A stretch of 64,000 bases of DNA from Balanoglossus misakiensis (taxonomy: Eukaryota; Hemichordata): NCBI GenBank assembly GCA_040954595.2, contig CM082578.2:1054001-1118000 (forward strand), read 5' to 3'. The position numbers and the translations under genes are program-made. Below are positions 43,682 through 54,014 of this stretch, in pieces (within the stretch, counting starts at the first letter, position 1; each line of letters starts with the position of its first letter). The notes under the pieces are model-generated. The model was not told the origin of the DNA. It worked only from the letters and a program-made list of their open reading frames with translations, and searched no databases.

Positions 43682-44996
43682 TCACTGTTTTTTGCCACGA
43701 AAGGACTGACCAGCGCCATCAGTTCTCGCAAACTTGGGTGAAGAACCATACTGTATAAACTTGGAGTATTGAGACCGCTTACCATATCCACTTTGGCCAT
43801 ACCTGGACTTGTAGGTAGACATGGGGCGTTTGCGGAACTGGCCTGCTGCACTTCCAGTTGACCCTTGACCCCTAGAGGTCATATCAACCACAACGTTATG
43901 GGCCTGCTTTGCCTCCTTCAGTGGCTCATCTCCAAATAATGTAGCCATGGATGGTTCCAATTTCTTCAAAGAAGCATACATATTTGGAAGCACAGATTCA
44001 AAGGCCTTCTGTCTTGCTATCTGTAGACCACGAAAAGCACTACCGAACAGAGTAATACTAAGTTGAATGGTAGTTAGAAGAATTTGTGGATCAATTGACA
44101 CCATCATGAGCCGTCTGCAAAATTTCCAACAACGGAAACAATAAATTATCAGCAGCTTTCCGAATTCTATGGTCCTGCTGCATCATAGGTTTAGTAACTG
44201 GTTGCTTCTCCCAATGAGTAGCCAGATTTTCAGGCAGAGCAGGAGATAAGAATAATTTCTCATGTTTTGAAGACACTTCATAACGTTCCTTCATTTCCTT
44301 TTTGTCATCTGCACTCAGAGCATTTGTACGTTGCTGTATAAACCAAGACCGGACCGACTTGGAAAACTCCACACCAGTATTTCTGTCATGTGGGTTATCA
44401 AACTCACAATCTGAACTTCCAGTAGAAGAAGAATCGCCTGATGAAACTGGTGAAGCCTTAGACTTATTGTCTTTCTTCTTACCTTTCTTTCTTCTGGATT
44501 TCTCTTTCCGAAACGATGAACGGCGATGAGGTGGTGACTCGACATCCGAAGAGTCGTCTGAATCCACATCCAGTAGGAAATTAACACGACCAGCGTGTTT
44601 ATCCTGTGCACGAACGTCTCGAAGAGACTCAGGGGCCACAGAAACTGGGCCTTGGCGACAGGTACAGTCACTCAATGAAGGAAGCACCTCGTGTGCACCC
44701 GAAGGACCTGCTACCCCAATGCAAGCAAGGGGAATGCCATCCGCTGCGTTCGCTTCCAGGTCCATTTCACTGGTACGGCGACCATCTCTGGCAGGACCTA
44801 ACCATTTCTTCTGATTTTCAGTCAACTGTTGGACGGACTTGGCCAGGCCTGACACCATCTCCATAAGGACCTGGGACTACGGAACAGAAGAACGATTTGC
44901 TGTCCCACTATGCTGGCCTGGTGTAACATTCACAGAGTCATTAGCACTCATGTCTGCAGAACTATCTTCGACAACGGCTGCAAGCAAGTCAGTCAT
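43682..44996 (-). pseudogene. DIRS gag-like gene, interrupted
   Basis: The likely start is the ATG at 44,996 (MTDLLAAVVED). An in-frame TAG lies at 44,879-44,877, and the frame then stays open to about 44,091. The reading continues in a second frame (44,107-43,682). The middle is Ser/Lys-rich (SRRKKGKKKDNKSK, then a run of SSG/SST) and the tail is Gly/Tyr/Arg-rich. There is no CCHC knuckle, as is usual in DIRS gag. Assignment rests on position before RT and low-complexity composition. Confidence 0.65.
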
Positions 44997-45434
44997 GGTT
45001 CTGCAAGAACACAGAAGCATGCCTACACTAAAACGTATTAGACAAAAATAGCAAGAAAAAATTCTCAACATTTCACCACACATGTGCTCCACAAATCCAA
45101 AATGGTTGACACATGTGTATGAAAACTGACAAAGGAAAAAAAATACATCCATCAAAAAGCTGAACAGGAAAATATACAACGTCCAAGGCAAAAATTGGGA
45201 TAACATATCGGTCTAAAAATGAAATACAAACACCTACCTGTGTTTAAAACACTCACCAACGCTCCCAGAAAAACCCAGGAGCTTCAGGAACTGTGCTACT
45301 CACTTGAAGTCGAGAGGAAAAGATGGTGGCTCGTCCGTAAGGCAGGTGTATATGGGATATTATTTAAATATTCATGTCATAGGTTATAAGTTATTTCTTT
45401 GAAAGGGCTGTGTCCACTCCGAGGTCAAGGGAAG
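44997..45434 (-). other. 5' leader region of the DIRS element
   Basis: There is no coding potential beyond an AT-rich upstream extension of the gag frame that lacks protein-like composition. It should hold the 5' terminal repeat and leader up to the transposon inserted at 45,439. Confidence 0.45.
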
Positions 45435-46017
45435 ACAGAACAGTATAGAAAACATTTTCCAATTTCCGAAAAACCTCTTTTTTACATAATTACTGCTGAA
45501 AAAGTTAGAAATTTATGAAAATATTCCTTATTCTTTGCCAATTTCTAATGAAAAAATTACATAAAGGTATTCTTAGTCTCTTTCCTGCAGCTGTACAGCA
45601 GGAAAAATGCATTTTGTCATATTTTGGCTTTAAACTCAAATTAAAATTTATCTGTGAAAAAACTGAGTCTCCTTCAAAGCCACGTACATGACAGTCCTTT
45701 TGATTTTTTTCTAATGAAATTTTGTCTCCATGTTTATCATGAGTAATACCGCGTACACTTGGGAATAGGTTCGGAATGAAGAGAGGGGGGCGGGATGGCC
45801 AATACTTCTTTATAAACAGTGGTTTGAACTGTGACATTTGGTAACACTGCATAATTCAAGAACAATAGCATTTGGTAGTTGTGAAGTTGTGACTTTGTAT
45901 ACAGAGTAGAAAGAACAATTGTCTCAGATAAACAATACCAATTCCCAATAAACAACTAGTGTATGGGCTAACTCAGAGGAGTTGGTAGGCGAAGCCTGTC
46001 ATGAACATTGTGACGCT

Positions 46018-46411
46018 AAGGCTCCTTAGACAAACCTGTTGCGTCTGCGGTCCAGATCCGTACCAGAGCTTTTCGCCGAAATTCGATTTTATCGGGAGAA
46101 TATCCTTTCCCTGTCTACTAACCGGTTATAACCGACTCCACGATTGACTTCTTCTAACATCCGAACCGCTCGCTTTCTGAAACTTTTGTGTTTACCCATT
46201 GAGATAACCTCACCGTATTCAATATGGCGATCTCAACAGGTAAACACAAGAGAAAATCAGAAAGCGAGCGGCTCAGAAGTTAATTACATCATATTTGGAG
46301 TCATTTGTGGGTAGACGGGGGGAAGATTCCCCCCGATAAAATCGAATCTCGGCCGAAAAGCTGCTGTCTGGATCCGGATCTCAGACGAATCAGTTTTGTC
46401 CATGGAGCCTT
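46018..46411. mobile_element. Foldback element nested in the 1.54-kb transposon
   Basis: Arms of about 170 bp are inverted copies: ATTCGATTTTATCGGG against CCCGATAAAATCGAAT, CCGCTCGCTTTCTGA against TCAGAAAGCGAGCGG, and an outer AAGGCTCC/GGAGCCTT. The centre is about 40 bp with TTGAGAT...ATCTCAA. It is non-coding. Confidence 0.8.
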
Positions 46412-46477
46412 GCAGAGATGTGGTGGAAGCCATATATTAAACGCCGGGAGAACGCAGACCTGTACGGGGGACTACCA

Positions 46478-46692
46478 TGACCCTGTCAGTGCTTGGAGAT
46501 ATCAAGGCTCTCACATTCCCTGAGTGTCTGGAAATTTCCGACCACTGACCCTTGTCAGTGCTTGGAAATTTCCAGGCTCTCACATTCCCCGAGTGTCTGG
46601 AAATTTCCGACCACTGACCCTTGTCAGTGCTTGGAAATTTCTAAGCTCTCACATTCCCTGAGTGTCTGGAAATTTCCGACCACTGACCCTTC
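46478..46692. repeat. 69-bp tandem repeat, three units, with GGAAATTTCC palindromes
   Basis: Units begin at about 46,480, 46,548 and 46,617 (CAGTGCTTGGAAATTTC). The perfect palindrome GGAAATTTCC occurs four times, plus one copy with a mismatch. The palindrome resembles a Rel/NF-kappaB half-site pair, but function is not implied. Confidence 0.88.
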
Positions 46693-47028
46693 TGGAGTGA
46701 CTAGCAATTTTTGCAAATTGTACTATTAATTGAATTCATAATTTAATAATTAGTTTTTTTCAATGAAATATTCAAATCCATACAACCCAAAGATGGCTCC
46801 TTCATTATTTCTATGGAAATTTCACAGTTTATTCTTTTCTTTCTGCACACTCGCAAACATCTTGAAAATAATCATAGAAAAATATCGAAATATATTGTAC
46901 TGTGAACAAAACACTAATTTCCTTGAAAAAAGTTTAAAAAACGGCTACTTTTCGGAAATTGGAAAATGTTTTCTATACTGTTACAGCTACTTCAATTCGG
47001 TTCGTTCCTTCAGGATGTGAGAATAATC

Positions 47029-47976
47029 GCCACAGGCACAGTCAACGAGCTTGAACTACTCACAGAAACTTAACCACATGGCGAAGACGAGCTCCCAGAC
47101 CACTTGAGGGAATTGTCAGAAAAATCAGCAGCCAATCTGACGGAGAAACAGTCCCATGAAATGAAAGAGCTACTAATCGAGTTCCAGGATGTCTTTGCTG
47201 CAAATGAATATGACCTGGGGAACTTCACAGCCCTTGCGCACAGTATCGATACAGGGGACGCGCGACCAGTGAAGCAGAGGATGCGCCGAACCCCACTACG
47301 CTTCGCGGGGGAGGAGGAGGCCCACCTCAAGAAAATGCTGCGGTCAGGGGTAATCCAACCTTCAACATCAGAATGGGCTTCGGCACCAGTATTGGTAAGG
47401 AAGAGGGACGGGACAGTCCGCTGGTGCGTCGACTATCAGTCGCTGAACAATGTGATCGGAAAAGACGTATTCCCCTTGCCGCTGATAGAGGACTGCATGG
47501 ACACGCTGGCCGGGAACGAGTGGTTCTCGAAACTAGATGCCAATTCAGCGTACTGGCAAATACAAGTGGACAAAGAGGACCGCAAGAAGACTGCCTTTAC
47601 CACAAAGTACGGGCTGTATGAATTCGCCCGTATGCCCTTCGCCCTGTGCAACACCACTGCCACATACTCGCGAGCCATGAATCTGGTGCTGCGTGGGCTG
47701 ACATGGGAGGTAGTACTAGCATTTTTAGACGACATCATGGTACTTGGGGCGGACTTTGCAAACCATCTCCAGAATCTGCGAGACGTGTTCACCCGGATCC
47801 GGGAATACAGGTTGAAACTACGCCCCCGCAAGTGTGAACTGTTTCAGACAGAGGTGGAGTTCCTGGGGCGGATTGTCCGCAAAGGAACCATAGGACTGGA
47901 CCCGCGTTCCGTTGACGTGGTACGCAACTGGCCGACACCAAAAAACACCAAGGAGGTGGAACTTTTCGCAGGGTAA
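47029..47976 (+). pseudogene. Gypsy-like reverse transcriptase
   Basis: The open part runs from 47,074 after an in-frame TAA at 47,071. Typical motifs are present: VRWCVDYQSLNNV, the catalytic Asp in SKLDANSAYWQI, the ARMPFALCNTTATY box, and an intact FLDD active site (47,722-47,733), followed by the EFLGRIVRKGTIGLDP thumb region. The frame ends at a TAA (47,974-47,976) just after EVELFAG, where the connection to RNase H is broken by indels. It copies retrotransposon RNA into DNA by family knowledge. The N-terminal pol (protease) is absent. Confidence 0.9.
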
Positions 47977-47989
47977 GCCAATTAACACC

Positions 47990-48613
47990 GCTCGTTTATA
48001 AAGGATCATGCCAAGTTGGCCGCCCGCTGTACGCAGTTACGGAAAAAAGCCTTTCAAGTGGGGCGGAGAGCAACGGCTGGCCTTCGAGGCGCTAAAAGAT
48101 TGCTTAACATCGGCGCCGGTACTCACGTTACCGAACCCAAAAGACCTGTTCACATTGGACACGGACGCATCGGACATTGCCGTGGGAGCGGAACTTCTCC
48201 AGGTGCAGGATGGAGAAGAACGAGTGAGCGCATACGCCAGCTTCGCATTAACACCCGAACAAACAAGGTACTGCACGACCCGAAAAGAACTCCTAGCAGT
48301 AGTACGATTTACCCGGTTATTCCGACACTACTTGCTGGGGAACCATTTCATAAAACGGACGGACCACAGCAGTCTGGCCTGGCTGCTGAGGTTTAAAGCG
48401 CCCCAAGGACAATTGGCCCGGTGGTTGGAAGAACTTAGCCAGTACAACATGACGGTTCAGCATAGGCCGGGGAACAAACACCTCAACGCGGATGCCCTAT
48501 CCAGAATTGAACCGCAGGGACACTACCGCCACAGCGTTACGCCGGACGAACTTCCCTGCGGCGGATGTGACTATTGCCAACGAGAAATTGGGGAGACTTC
48601 GTCACCGGGGTAG
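47990..48613 (+). pseudogene. Gypsy-like RNase H
   Basis: Three acidic positions are visible: FTLDTDASD, the Glu in TTRKELLAVV, and RTDHSSLAWL. The domain ends with a typical NKHLNADALSR tether. The entry is frameshifted around 47,976-48,050 and the exit breaks near 48,590, where the reading continues in another frame as an acidic linker (48,574-48,831) ending in a TAG. Confidence 0.88.
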
Positions 48614-48831
48614 ACGAAGTAATACCGTTAGCCTCACAACCATCCAATGACATTAGGCAAGACGTCTGCACGGTAAACTTAGGCAGCGAAGAAGACGAAG
48701 CGAGTGACCACCTCGCAGACCCCCCAGAGGACCCAGGAGAAGGATTCGATTTCGACGAAATACTAAAGTCAATCGGAATAGACTCCATGGGAGAGGACAC
48801 CTCCTTCAGTGAAGGTACACAGGCGGAATAG

Positions 48832-50343
48832 GAGGACCCCAAGGTATGCACGGTGACCAGGAGCAGCTCGCCAGAGACCGACACGCCGTGGCGAGAAACC
48901 TCGGAAACGATACACCGGCAACATCAGGAGGATGCCGATCTACGGCCGATACTGGAATGGCTGGATACTGGTCAACCCCCCGCGGAAAGCGCATTGGAAC
49001 TACTCAGCACCGCCGCAAAACATGCCTGGATAAACCGCGAGATATATTATGTGGACCCGAAGATGCCAGTACTCCGGAGGAAATCCGAGGACGGGGGCGA
49101 AGGAAAACTGGTCATCCCCAGAACAATGATATCGGAAGTAATTGAACTGAACCATGCGATACCCTCAGCGGGACATCAGGGCGTGCAACGGACGCTGGCC
49201 AGACTCCAAATGAAGTACCACTGGCATCGGATGGCAGATGATGTACGCAGCTACGTAGCCTCGTGCCACGACTGCAACAAGCACAAGAAACCACAGCGAC
49301 ATGCGAGGTGCCCTCTGACCCGATACCACGTGGGATCACCTATGGAAAGGGTACATCTGGACTTCCTTGGACCACTGCCCCGGACACCCCGAAAAAACGA
49401 ATATATCCTAGTCATGGTCGACCAATTCACCAAGTGGGTAGAGTGCATTCCACTGCCTACCCAAACGGCAGAGGCAACCGCTAAGGCAGCTGTAGGGGAA
49501 TTCTTTTCTCGATTCGGATGGCCATTCGAGATATTCACAGATAGAGGCAGTAATTTCGAAAGTCAGCTGTTCCGCGAACAGCCAGATGGAGCGGCAAAAC
49601 CGGACCCTCATGGATGCAAACAGAACGAGTGGGACAAATTCGTACCCCAAATCGCCGGAGCCATTCGGACCTCCGTAAACAGAAATACTGGATTCACACC
49701 TAATCGCCTTATGCTGGGGCGGGAAGTGAACCAACCGGCCGACCTGGTCTTCGGGAAACCAACGCCAGCCCAAGACCATGAAGAATATGTGAGCAGCCTG
49801 GGGAGCGCCATCAAAGAAGCCCATGACCTCGCTCAGGAAAAACTGCAGGTCACCCAGGAAAGAATGAAGCGGGACTACGACTTGAAGGCCCGACTCCGTT
49901 CATATGAAGTCGGAGATCCCGTCTACCTTCTGGACTCAGTGACGGTGAGATGGAAATGTAAAAAACTGAGCCCCCCATGGAAAGGACCAGGAATAGTGAT
50001 AGCGAAATTATCGCCATATTTGTACCGAGTGAAACTTCCGAGACGCATCGCCACCGCGAACCACGACAGAATAAGGTTGTGTAGGGAAGCGCAACTGCCC
50101 AGCTGGATAGTTAAATTCAAGAGGTCACTGCCCCTAAAGGGTGGGGATCCTGATCCGCAGGACAAAAACCGGGAACAGACCTACTGTATCTGCCGTGGGC
50201 CGGACACAGAGAAGCTGATGGTCCAGTGTGACAGCTGTTACGACTGGTTCCACAGCACATGCGTCAATCTCACCCAAAAGCAGGTCAACTCGACTGATCC
50301 CTTCCACTGTCCGAACTGCGAGGGGGAGGGGATCGACGATTAA
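48832..50343 (+). pseudogene. Gypsy-like integrase with C-terminal PHD finger, catalytic region damaged
   Basis: Open from the TAG at 48,829 to a TAA at 50,341. In order: an HHCC zinc region (HAIPSAGHQG ... CHDCNKHK), the catalytic core with Asp in VHLDFLG (49,360-49,362) and Asp in FTDRGSNF (49,540-49,542), a GPY/F-like C-terminal domain (YEVGDPVYLLD, PPWKGPGIVI), then a complete C4HC3 PHD finger (50,182-50,322) starting YCICRG with QCDSCYDWFHSTC. The catalytic Glu codon (49,589-49,591) lies in another frame between two small deletions, so the enzyme is dead. Tyr before the first Cys, Met in LMVQC and Trp in DWFH match PHD fingers that bind methylated H3K4, so the ancestral protein may have been chromatin-targeted (inference). 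Confidence 0.9.
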
Positions 50344-50448
50344 GGGAACACAGGGAAAAGGGGAAAATGCCATCGGGTAGGGCTATGACTCGTCACAGGC
50401 GAGGACCCACTAACCGTTAATTTTCTTTTTTTTCTTTTTGTCCCCAGA

Positions 50449-51990
50449 ATGGATTCCAGACAACTCGAATTAGAGGAGATATGCTATCGCTGCGGCCGAG
50501 GGAAACTGTTGGACCCCATCAGTGTCATCCCCCGACTGAGGCAACTTGGTGTAGACGAGGATACAATGTTCCTGATGCTCCGTGAGAACTGTCAAGTAGC
50601 CACGGTTCTAGGCGACATAGGATGGATGTCCACGGTACGGGAGGAGGCCATACATGTATACGGGAAGGAAAAGACCGAAGCCAACCTGCCCGTACCATCC
50701 GACGCAGCCATAAAAACCTGCACACTACCTCGGGAGTTCAATCCAGGCCGCGTACGTGGGGGATTCGTTGGCCATATCTCCCCGCAAGAGCCCACAAGAA
50801 CCACCACCGCAGCTGACGACCTGGAGGAAACTTTGAGCATCTTCCGGGATCCGCAGCTGGAAAAACAGGTACTCGGTGGCGACAAGGACCAGGCGATGGA
50901 GGTGTCGGAAGGGCCAGACCCACCCCGCACCCGTGTATCACCCCCAATAGCAGTAGCGAGAGACGGGGGAAACCAACGGCTGCTGCAGGAGCCATCACCC
51001 CCACGCCAAGAAACGCTGCCGCTGCAGTCACTGATCAACCCATTGGAGCTGGAAGCGACGTTGGAGGCGGGGGAATATCTAATCCCCTGGGAACTTCGAC
51101 GCCACCCCGGCAGCCCTACTAGGTCCAGATCCCCAACCCGGTCGCCGCGAACGGAGCGTTCTCGAGAGGAAAGGCGGGACCGCCCACCTTCCCGTGAACG
51201 ATTATCCTTTTCACGCTGGGGAGATCTCAGCCCCAGACGTCGATCACCGATCCGGTATCCGACGCTGGAACCGCCCAAAGAAGACGAACGCCGCTGGAGG
51301 AGCGCCAGGCCGGCCCGAAGGAGCCCCCTATCCTCTGTTCCACATTACTCATCAGGCCCTTCTCCATGTCCGTTCCCGGGATGCCGGAGGTCCACGCGCA
51401 AACTGAAGAAACACGCCTTTCAGTGCCACCTTCCAGTTATTTTTACTGAGAAGCCGGAAGTATTCCGCGAGCGGGACGCGGTGGAGGAGTTAGAGAAACT
51501 CACCTATACTGGCTGTGTGGTCCAGGAAATGAAATACCCGACCTGCTAGACTTCTTTATCCGCAGGGGCGGACCTGGACGGATCCCTACGGAATCCTTTT
51601 GTTCACCGGAGTCCATGGTGATGATGAAGCGCCTGTGCGTCTTCCAGGGGTGGGAGGTGCCGAACAGGTTCCGACTGAGCTCCCCCACCACACCAGCGAT
51701 TCTCATCCACTGGCGTGTCCTTAGCATACTGCTGAGGTGGGTATCCCAATCACGACAGGAAGAATTCCGGGAAATCCGACCTCACCGGAGAACATCATCA
51801 ATCCGGACACAGCAACCAGAGAGGACGGGGGCGGAAGCAGTCGCACAGAATCCATCGACGCAGGGGGAGCGAGGACGCGCCAGGGGTTTTTGATGCATTT
51901 TTTATCCCCCAAGCGTGCGCAGAGGAGTGCCGAGTGGAAGACGCGCCCACCACCATAGATGACCTCACTGACTACGATGTTGGTGTCCCC
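50449..51990 (+). pseudogene. Extra gene downstream of Gypsy pol, RS-rich with C2H2-like finger, frameshifted
   Basis: ATG at 50,449 opens 366 codons to a TAG ending at 51,549. After that, coding character continues in another frame (MMKRLCVFQGWEVP, about 51,520-51,890) and in a third (DAFFIPQACAEEC, then TIDDLTDYD, about 51,870-51,990), so the original was roughly 500 residues. Visible parts: an N-terminal helical region, a Pro/acidic linker, an Arg/Ser/Pro-rich stretch (residues about 220-300, SPTRSRSPTRSPRTERS), and a finger with C-x4-C-x9-H-x4-H (Cys307, Cys312, His322, His327). It sits where env would lie but has no signal peptide or membrane segment. I do not recognise the family. A nucleic-acid-binding role is plausible. 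Confidence 0.65.
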
Positions 51991-52010
51991 CCCTCCCCCC
52001 CCCGCATGTT

Positions 52011-52440
52011 TAAAGGTTTCTATAGAAAAGCATTGTTGAGGTTCACAAAACTTTGAAGAAGCTTTGCAACCCTAACTTTGGCCAAAGATTTGAATGTTAA
52101 GGTTTCACAAACGTAGTTACAGCTGAGGTTCAACTAAGACTAGTATAAGAGGCTTCAGCACGCCAAGTCTTGTAGCAAGCTTCAACACAAAGCTTTGTTG
52201 CAACATTGTTCCAAGCATTGTCAAAGGTACTGCACAATGTGTAGTGCTATATTGTCAGCTGAATGGTTTGAGCCATTTGTCCCTACAACAACAACTGTTA
52301 AAGACACACAGCTTGAAATTGTAAAATGTTGCAAAATCAAACGATCACATCCTTACACCTATTATTAGAACCAGAAGTTGAGTCAAAATTTTCCTACCTA
52401 GAAATTTTCTTTCCTATGAAGTGTTTTGCTTATTGGCATT
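52011..52440. other. AT-rich flank with a fragment of a dispersed repeat
   Basis: No gene. 52,310-52,400 (GCTTGAAATTGTAAAATGTTG and what follows) resembles 55,665-55,750 and, inverted, 61,370-61,440, so it is a partial copy of the large inverted-repeat element to the right. Confidence 0.5.
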
Positions 52441-52830
52441 CATATGGGAGCCTAGACCTATTCCAGCTGAGTTGCCAAAATGGCAATGATGGACAATTCT
52501 TCTAATATGCATGATCAAAAATGGCCGCCAAATACCTTCTCTAAAATAAAACTTGGCCCTTTTTTCTCAAAATTATGTGTAATATCTAAAATTTCAGGAT
52601 TTGCATCCATATTGGTTATGTATTGCAAGTATGGCAGTGTTTGGCAACTTTTCTATTTTGCATAATCAAAAATGGCCGCCAATCACCACTAAAAGTGAAA
52701 TTTTGCCATGTTTCCCAAAATGATGTGCAATATCGTATTTTCAGGATTAGCACATTCATATGGGTACCTTTAACAATACAACTGTGTTGCAAATTTGGCA
52801 GTGTTACCGTACTAATCATGAAGCAAGGAA
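52440..52830. repeat. Degenerate tandem repeat, about 160-bp unit
   Basis: Two to three units share CAAAAATGGCCGCCAA, a following CTTGGCCC/TTTTGCCA stretch, TGTGTAATATCTAAAATTTCAGGATTTGC-like sequence and a CATATGGG or CATATTGG phrase before a GGCA phrase. Units are strongly diverged, so the period is approximate. Confidence 0.6.
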
Positions 52831-54010
52831 GTGCAACCTCTGTATCCCAAATATATGTCTATCCCCACTGATAGGAGTCACAAAGAGCCAGCCCCTCTGC
52901 ATCATCCTGTTCCTCAATCTCACGATGGGAATCCTTTTCAGAATTCCAACCTCAAAACATCCAGGGATTCACCATCATTCACCACACCCTCGTCAGTATC
53001 CACCATGTTTAGATCCAATGCCTGAACATGTTGTCTCTTTATCTATGGATTGCGTTAAAGGACAGTGGGAGTTTCATCTCCTTTTTTTGCAATTTTGACC
53101 ATTTTTATCTGGTGCATAATGCTAGAGTACATATCATCCATACAGGATGATGCATGTACAGTGATGGGAAATGTATCAATCCACTCCTGCACTAGATTTG
53201 CATACAGTGCCATACCTTTTAGGGCTATTTTCTTGACCCTTTTGATAGTCTGCTGGCCAAAAGTGGCTGGCCAAAGTGGCCAGCAGAGACATTCTTCCAA
53301 TACCCTTCATAGTGCCAACAGACAAGGCTTGGATATACAACCTGTGTTGCTTGTAAGGCACACATCTCCAATTGGTACATTGGGCCAATTATACTGTACA
53401 TGTACAGCTAGGAAAAAAATATACTTCATCATAGTTTGCATGGTCAGCAGCTTCAATAACTTGTTGCCTTTTCTTACTGAACATTTAGACTTATAAAGAA
53501 GTATAACAAGAATAAAGTTGTCCAATTAGTGTTGGCAGGGGGGTGGGGGATGTGTTCTCCCATACAAAGGTGTATAGGTATGTAGTCTTTAAGTAAAACT
53601 TGGGGTAAATGACCAGAAAATTTGACTTATAATACAAATAGGTCGGATTTTGGGCATTTACACGTGTTGATGTTATCGACTGGGGCGACAGACTACCATC
53701 CGAAAAATTTTGAAGTACCCCCACCCCCCCTCGGGTGCCGGCCAGTGGGATGGAGGTGATAGAAACTGTTGCAGATACAATAGAGGCCTACAACCTGAAA
53801 ACCTTCTGGCTTTAACCGAAGACTTGCCATTAAAGATACCTATAGGCCCCTATATGCTGCTCCCACATACACTCCCAGTCCTAAACCTTGCATCTGATTT
53901 GTGGTGCAGATGAAGAATTAAGATTGGCTTGACAATTAGCACACTTAATTGCCTGTTATGAGATATAATACATACAATCATGGGACAAGAATGGCAAAAA
54001 TAAAAGTTAA
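52831..54010. other. Intergenic, nothing recognised
   Basis: Several frames of 60-140 codons exist on both strands, but none has a recognisable domain or a splice structure I could follow. Confidence 0.4.
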
Positions 54011-54014
54011 ATTA

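Larger units (their letters stand above)
45439..46982. mobile_element. 1.54-kb DNA transposon with 34-bp perfect TIRs
   Basis: The ends beginning AACAGTATAGAAAACATTTT (45,439-45,472) are perfectly inverted at 46,949-46,982. The 4-bp direct repeat ACAG flanks both sides (45,435-45,438; 46,983-46,986). No transposase frame is present. It interrupts the 5' part of the DIRS element and carries a foldback element and a 69-bp tandem repeat inside. Confidence 0.85.
40771..47025 (-). mobile_element. Degenerate DIRS-1-like retrotransposon, with a later insertion in its 5' part
   Basis: Minus-strand order gag, reverse transcriptase, RNase H, tyrosine recombinase, with no DDE integrase, is diagnostic of DIRS elements. 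The left limit is sharp because the preceding tandem array ends at about 40,765. A possible inverted terminal motif pairs TTATTCTCACATCCT (40,772-40,786) with AGGATGTGAGAATAA (47,012-47,026). If both are ends, the element is about 4.7 kb after removal of the 1.54-kb insertion at 45,439-46,982. Multiple stops and frameshifts show it is dead. Confidence 0.72.
47026..52010 (+). mobile_element. Gypsy-like retrotransposon fragment (RT, RNase H, integrase-PHD, extra gene), no LTRs
   Basis: Plus-strand order RT, RNase H, integrase is that of the Gypsy/Ty3 group. Gag, protease and both LTRs are missing. The left limit coincides with the end of the DIRS element and the right limit is a sharp change to AT-rich sequence near 52,010. 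GC content is visibly higher than in the surroundings. Several frameshifts and in-frame stops (for example TAA at 47,071 and TAG at 48,829) show it is inactive. Confidence 0.85.

Noticed and set aside
45505-45852. Minus-strand 115-codon frame as a transposase of the 1.54-kb element
   Set aside because: No catalytic motif or transposase-like pattern, and it overlaps poorly with the expected position.
50592-51278. Minus-strand 228-codon frame opposite the accessory gene
   Set aside because: Arises from the Arg/Ser/Pro-rich, GC-rich codons on the other strand; no start signal or domain.
53065-53496. 143-codon plus-strand frame
   Set aside because: No domain, no promoter or splice context, and it lies in repeat-rich sequence with comparably long frames on the other strand.
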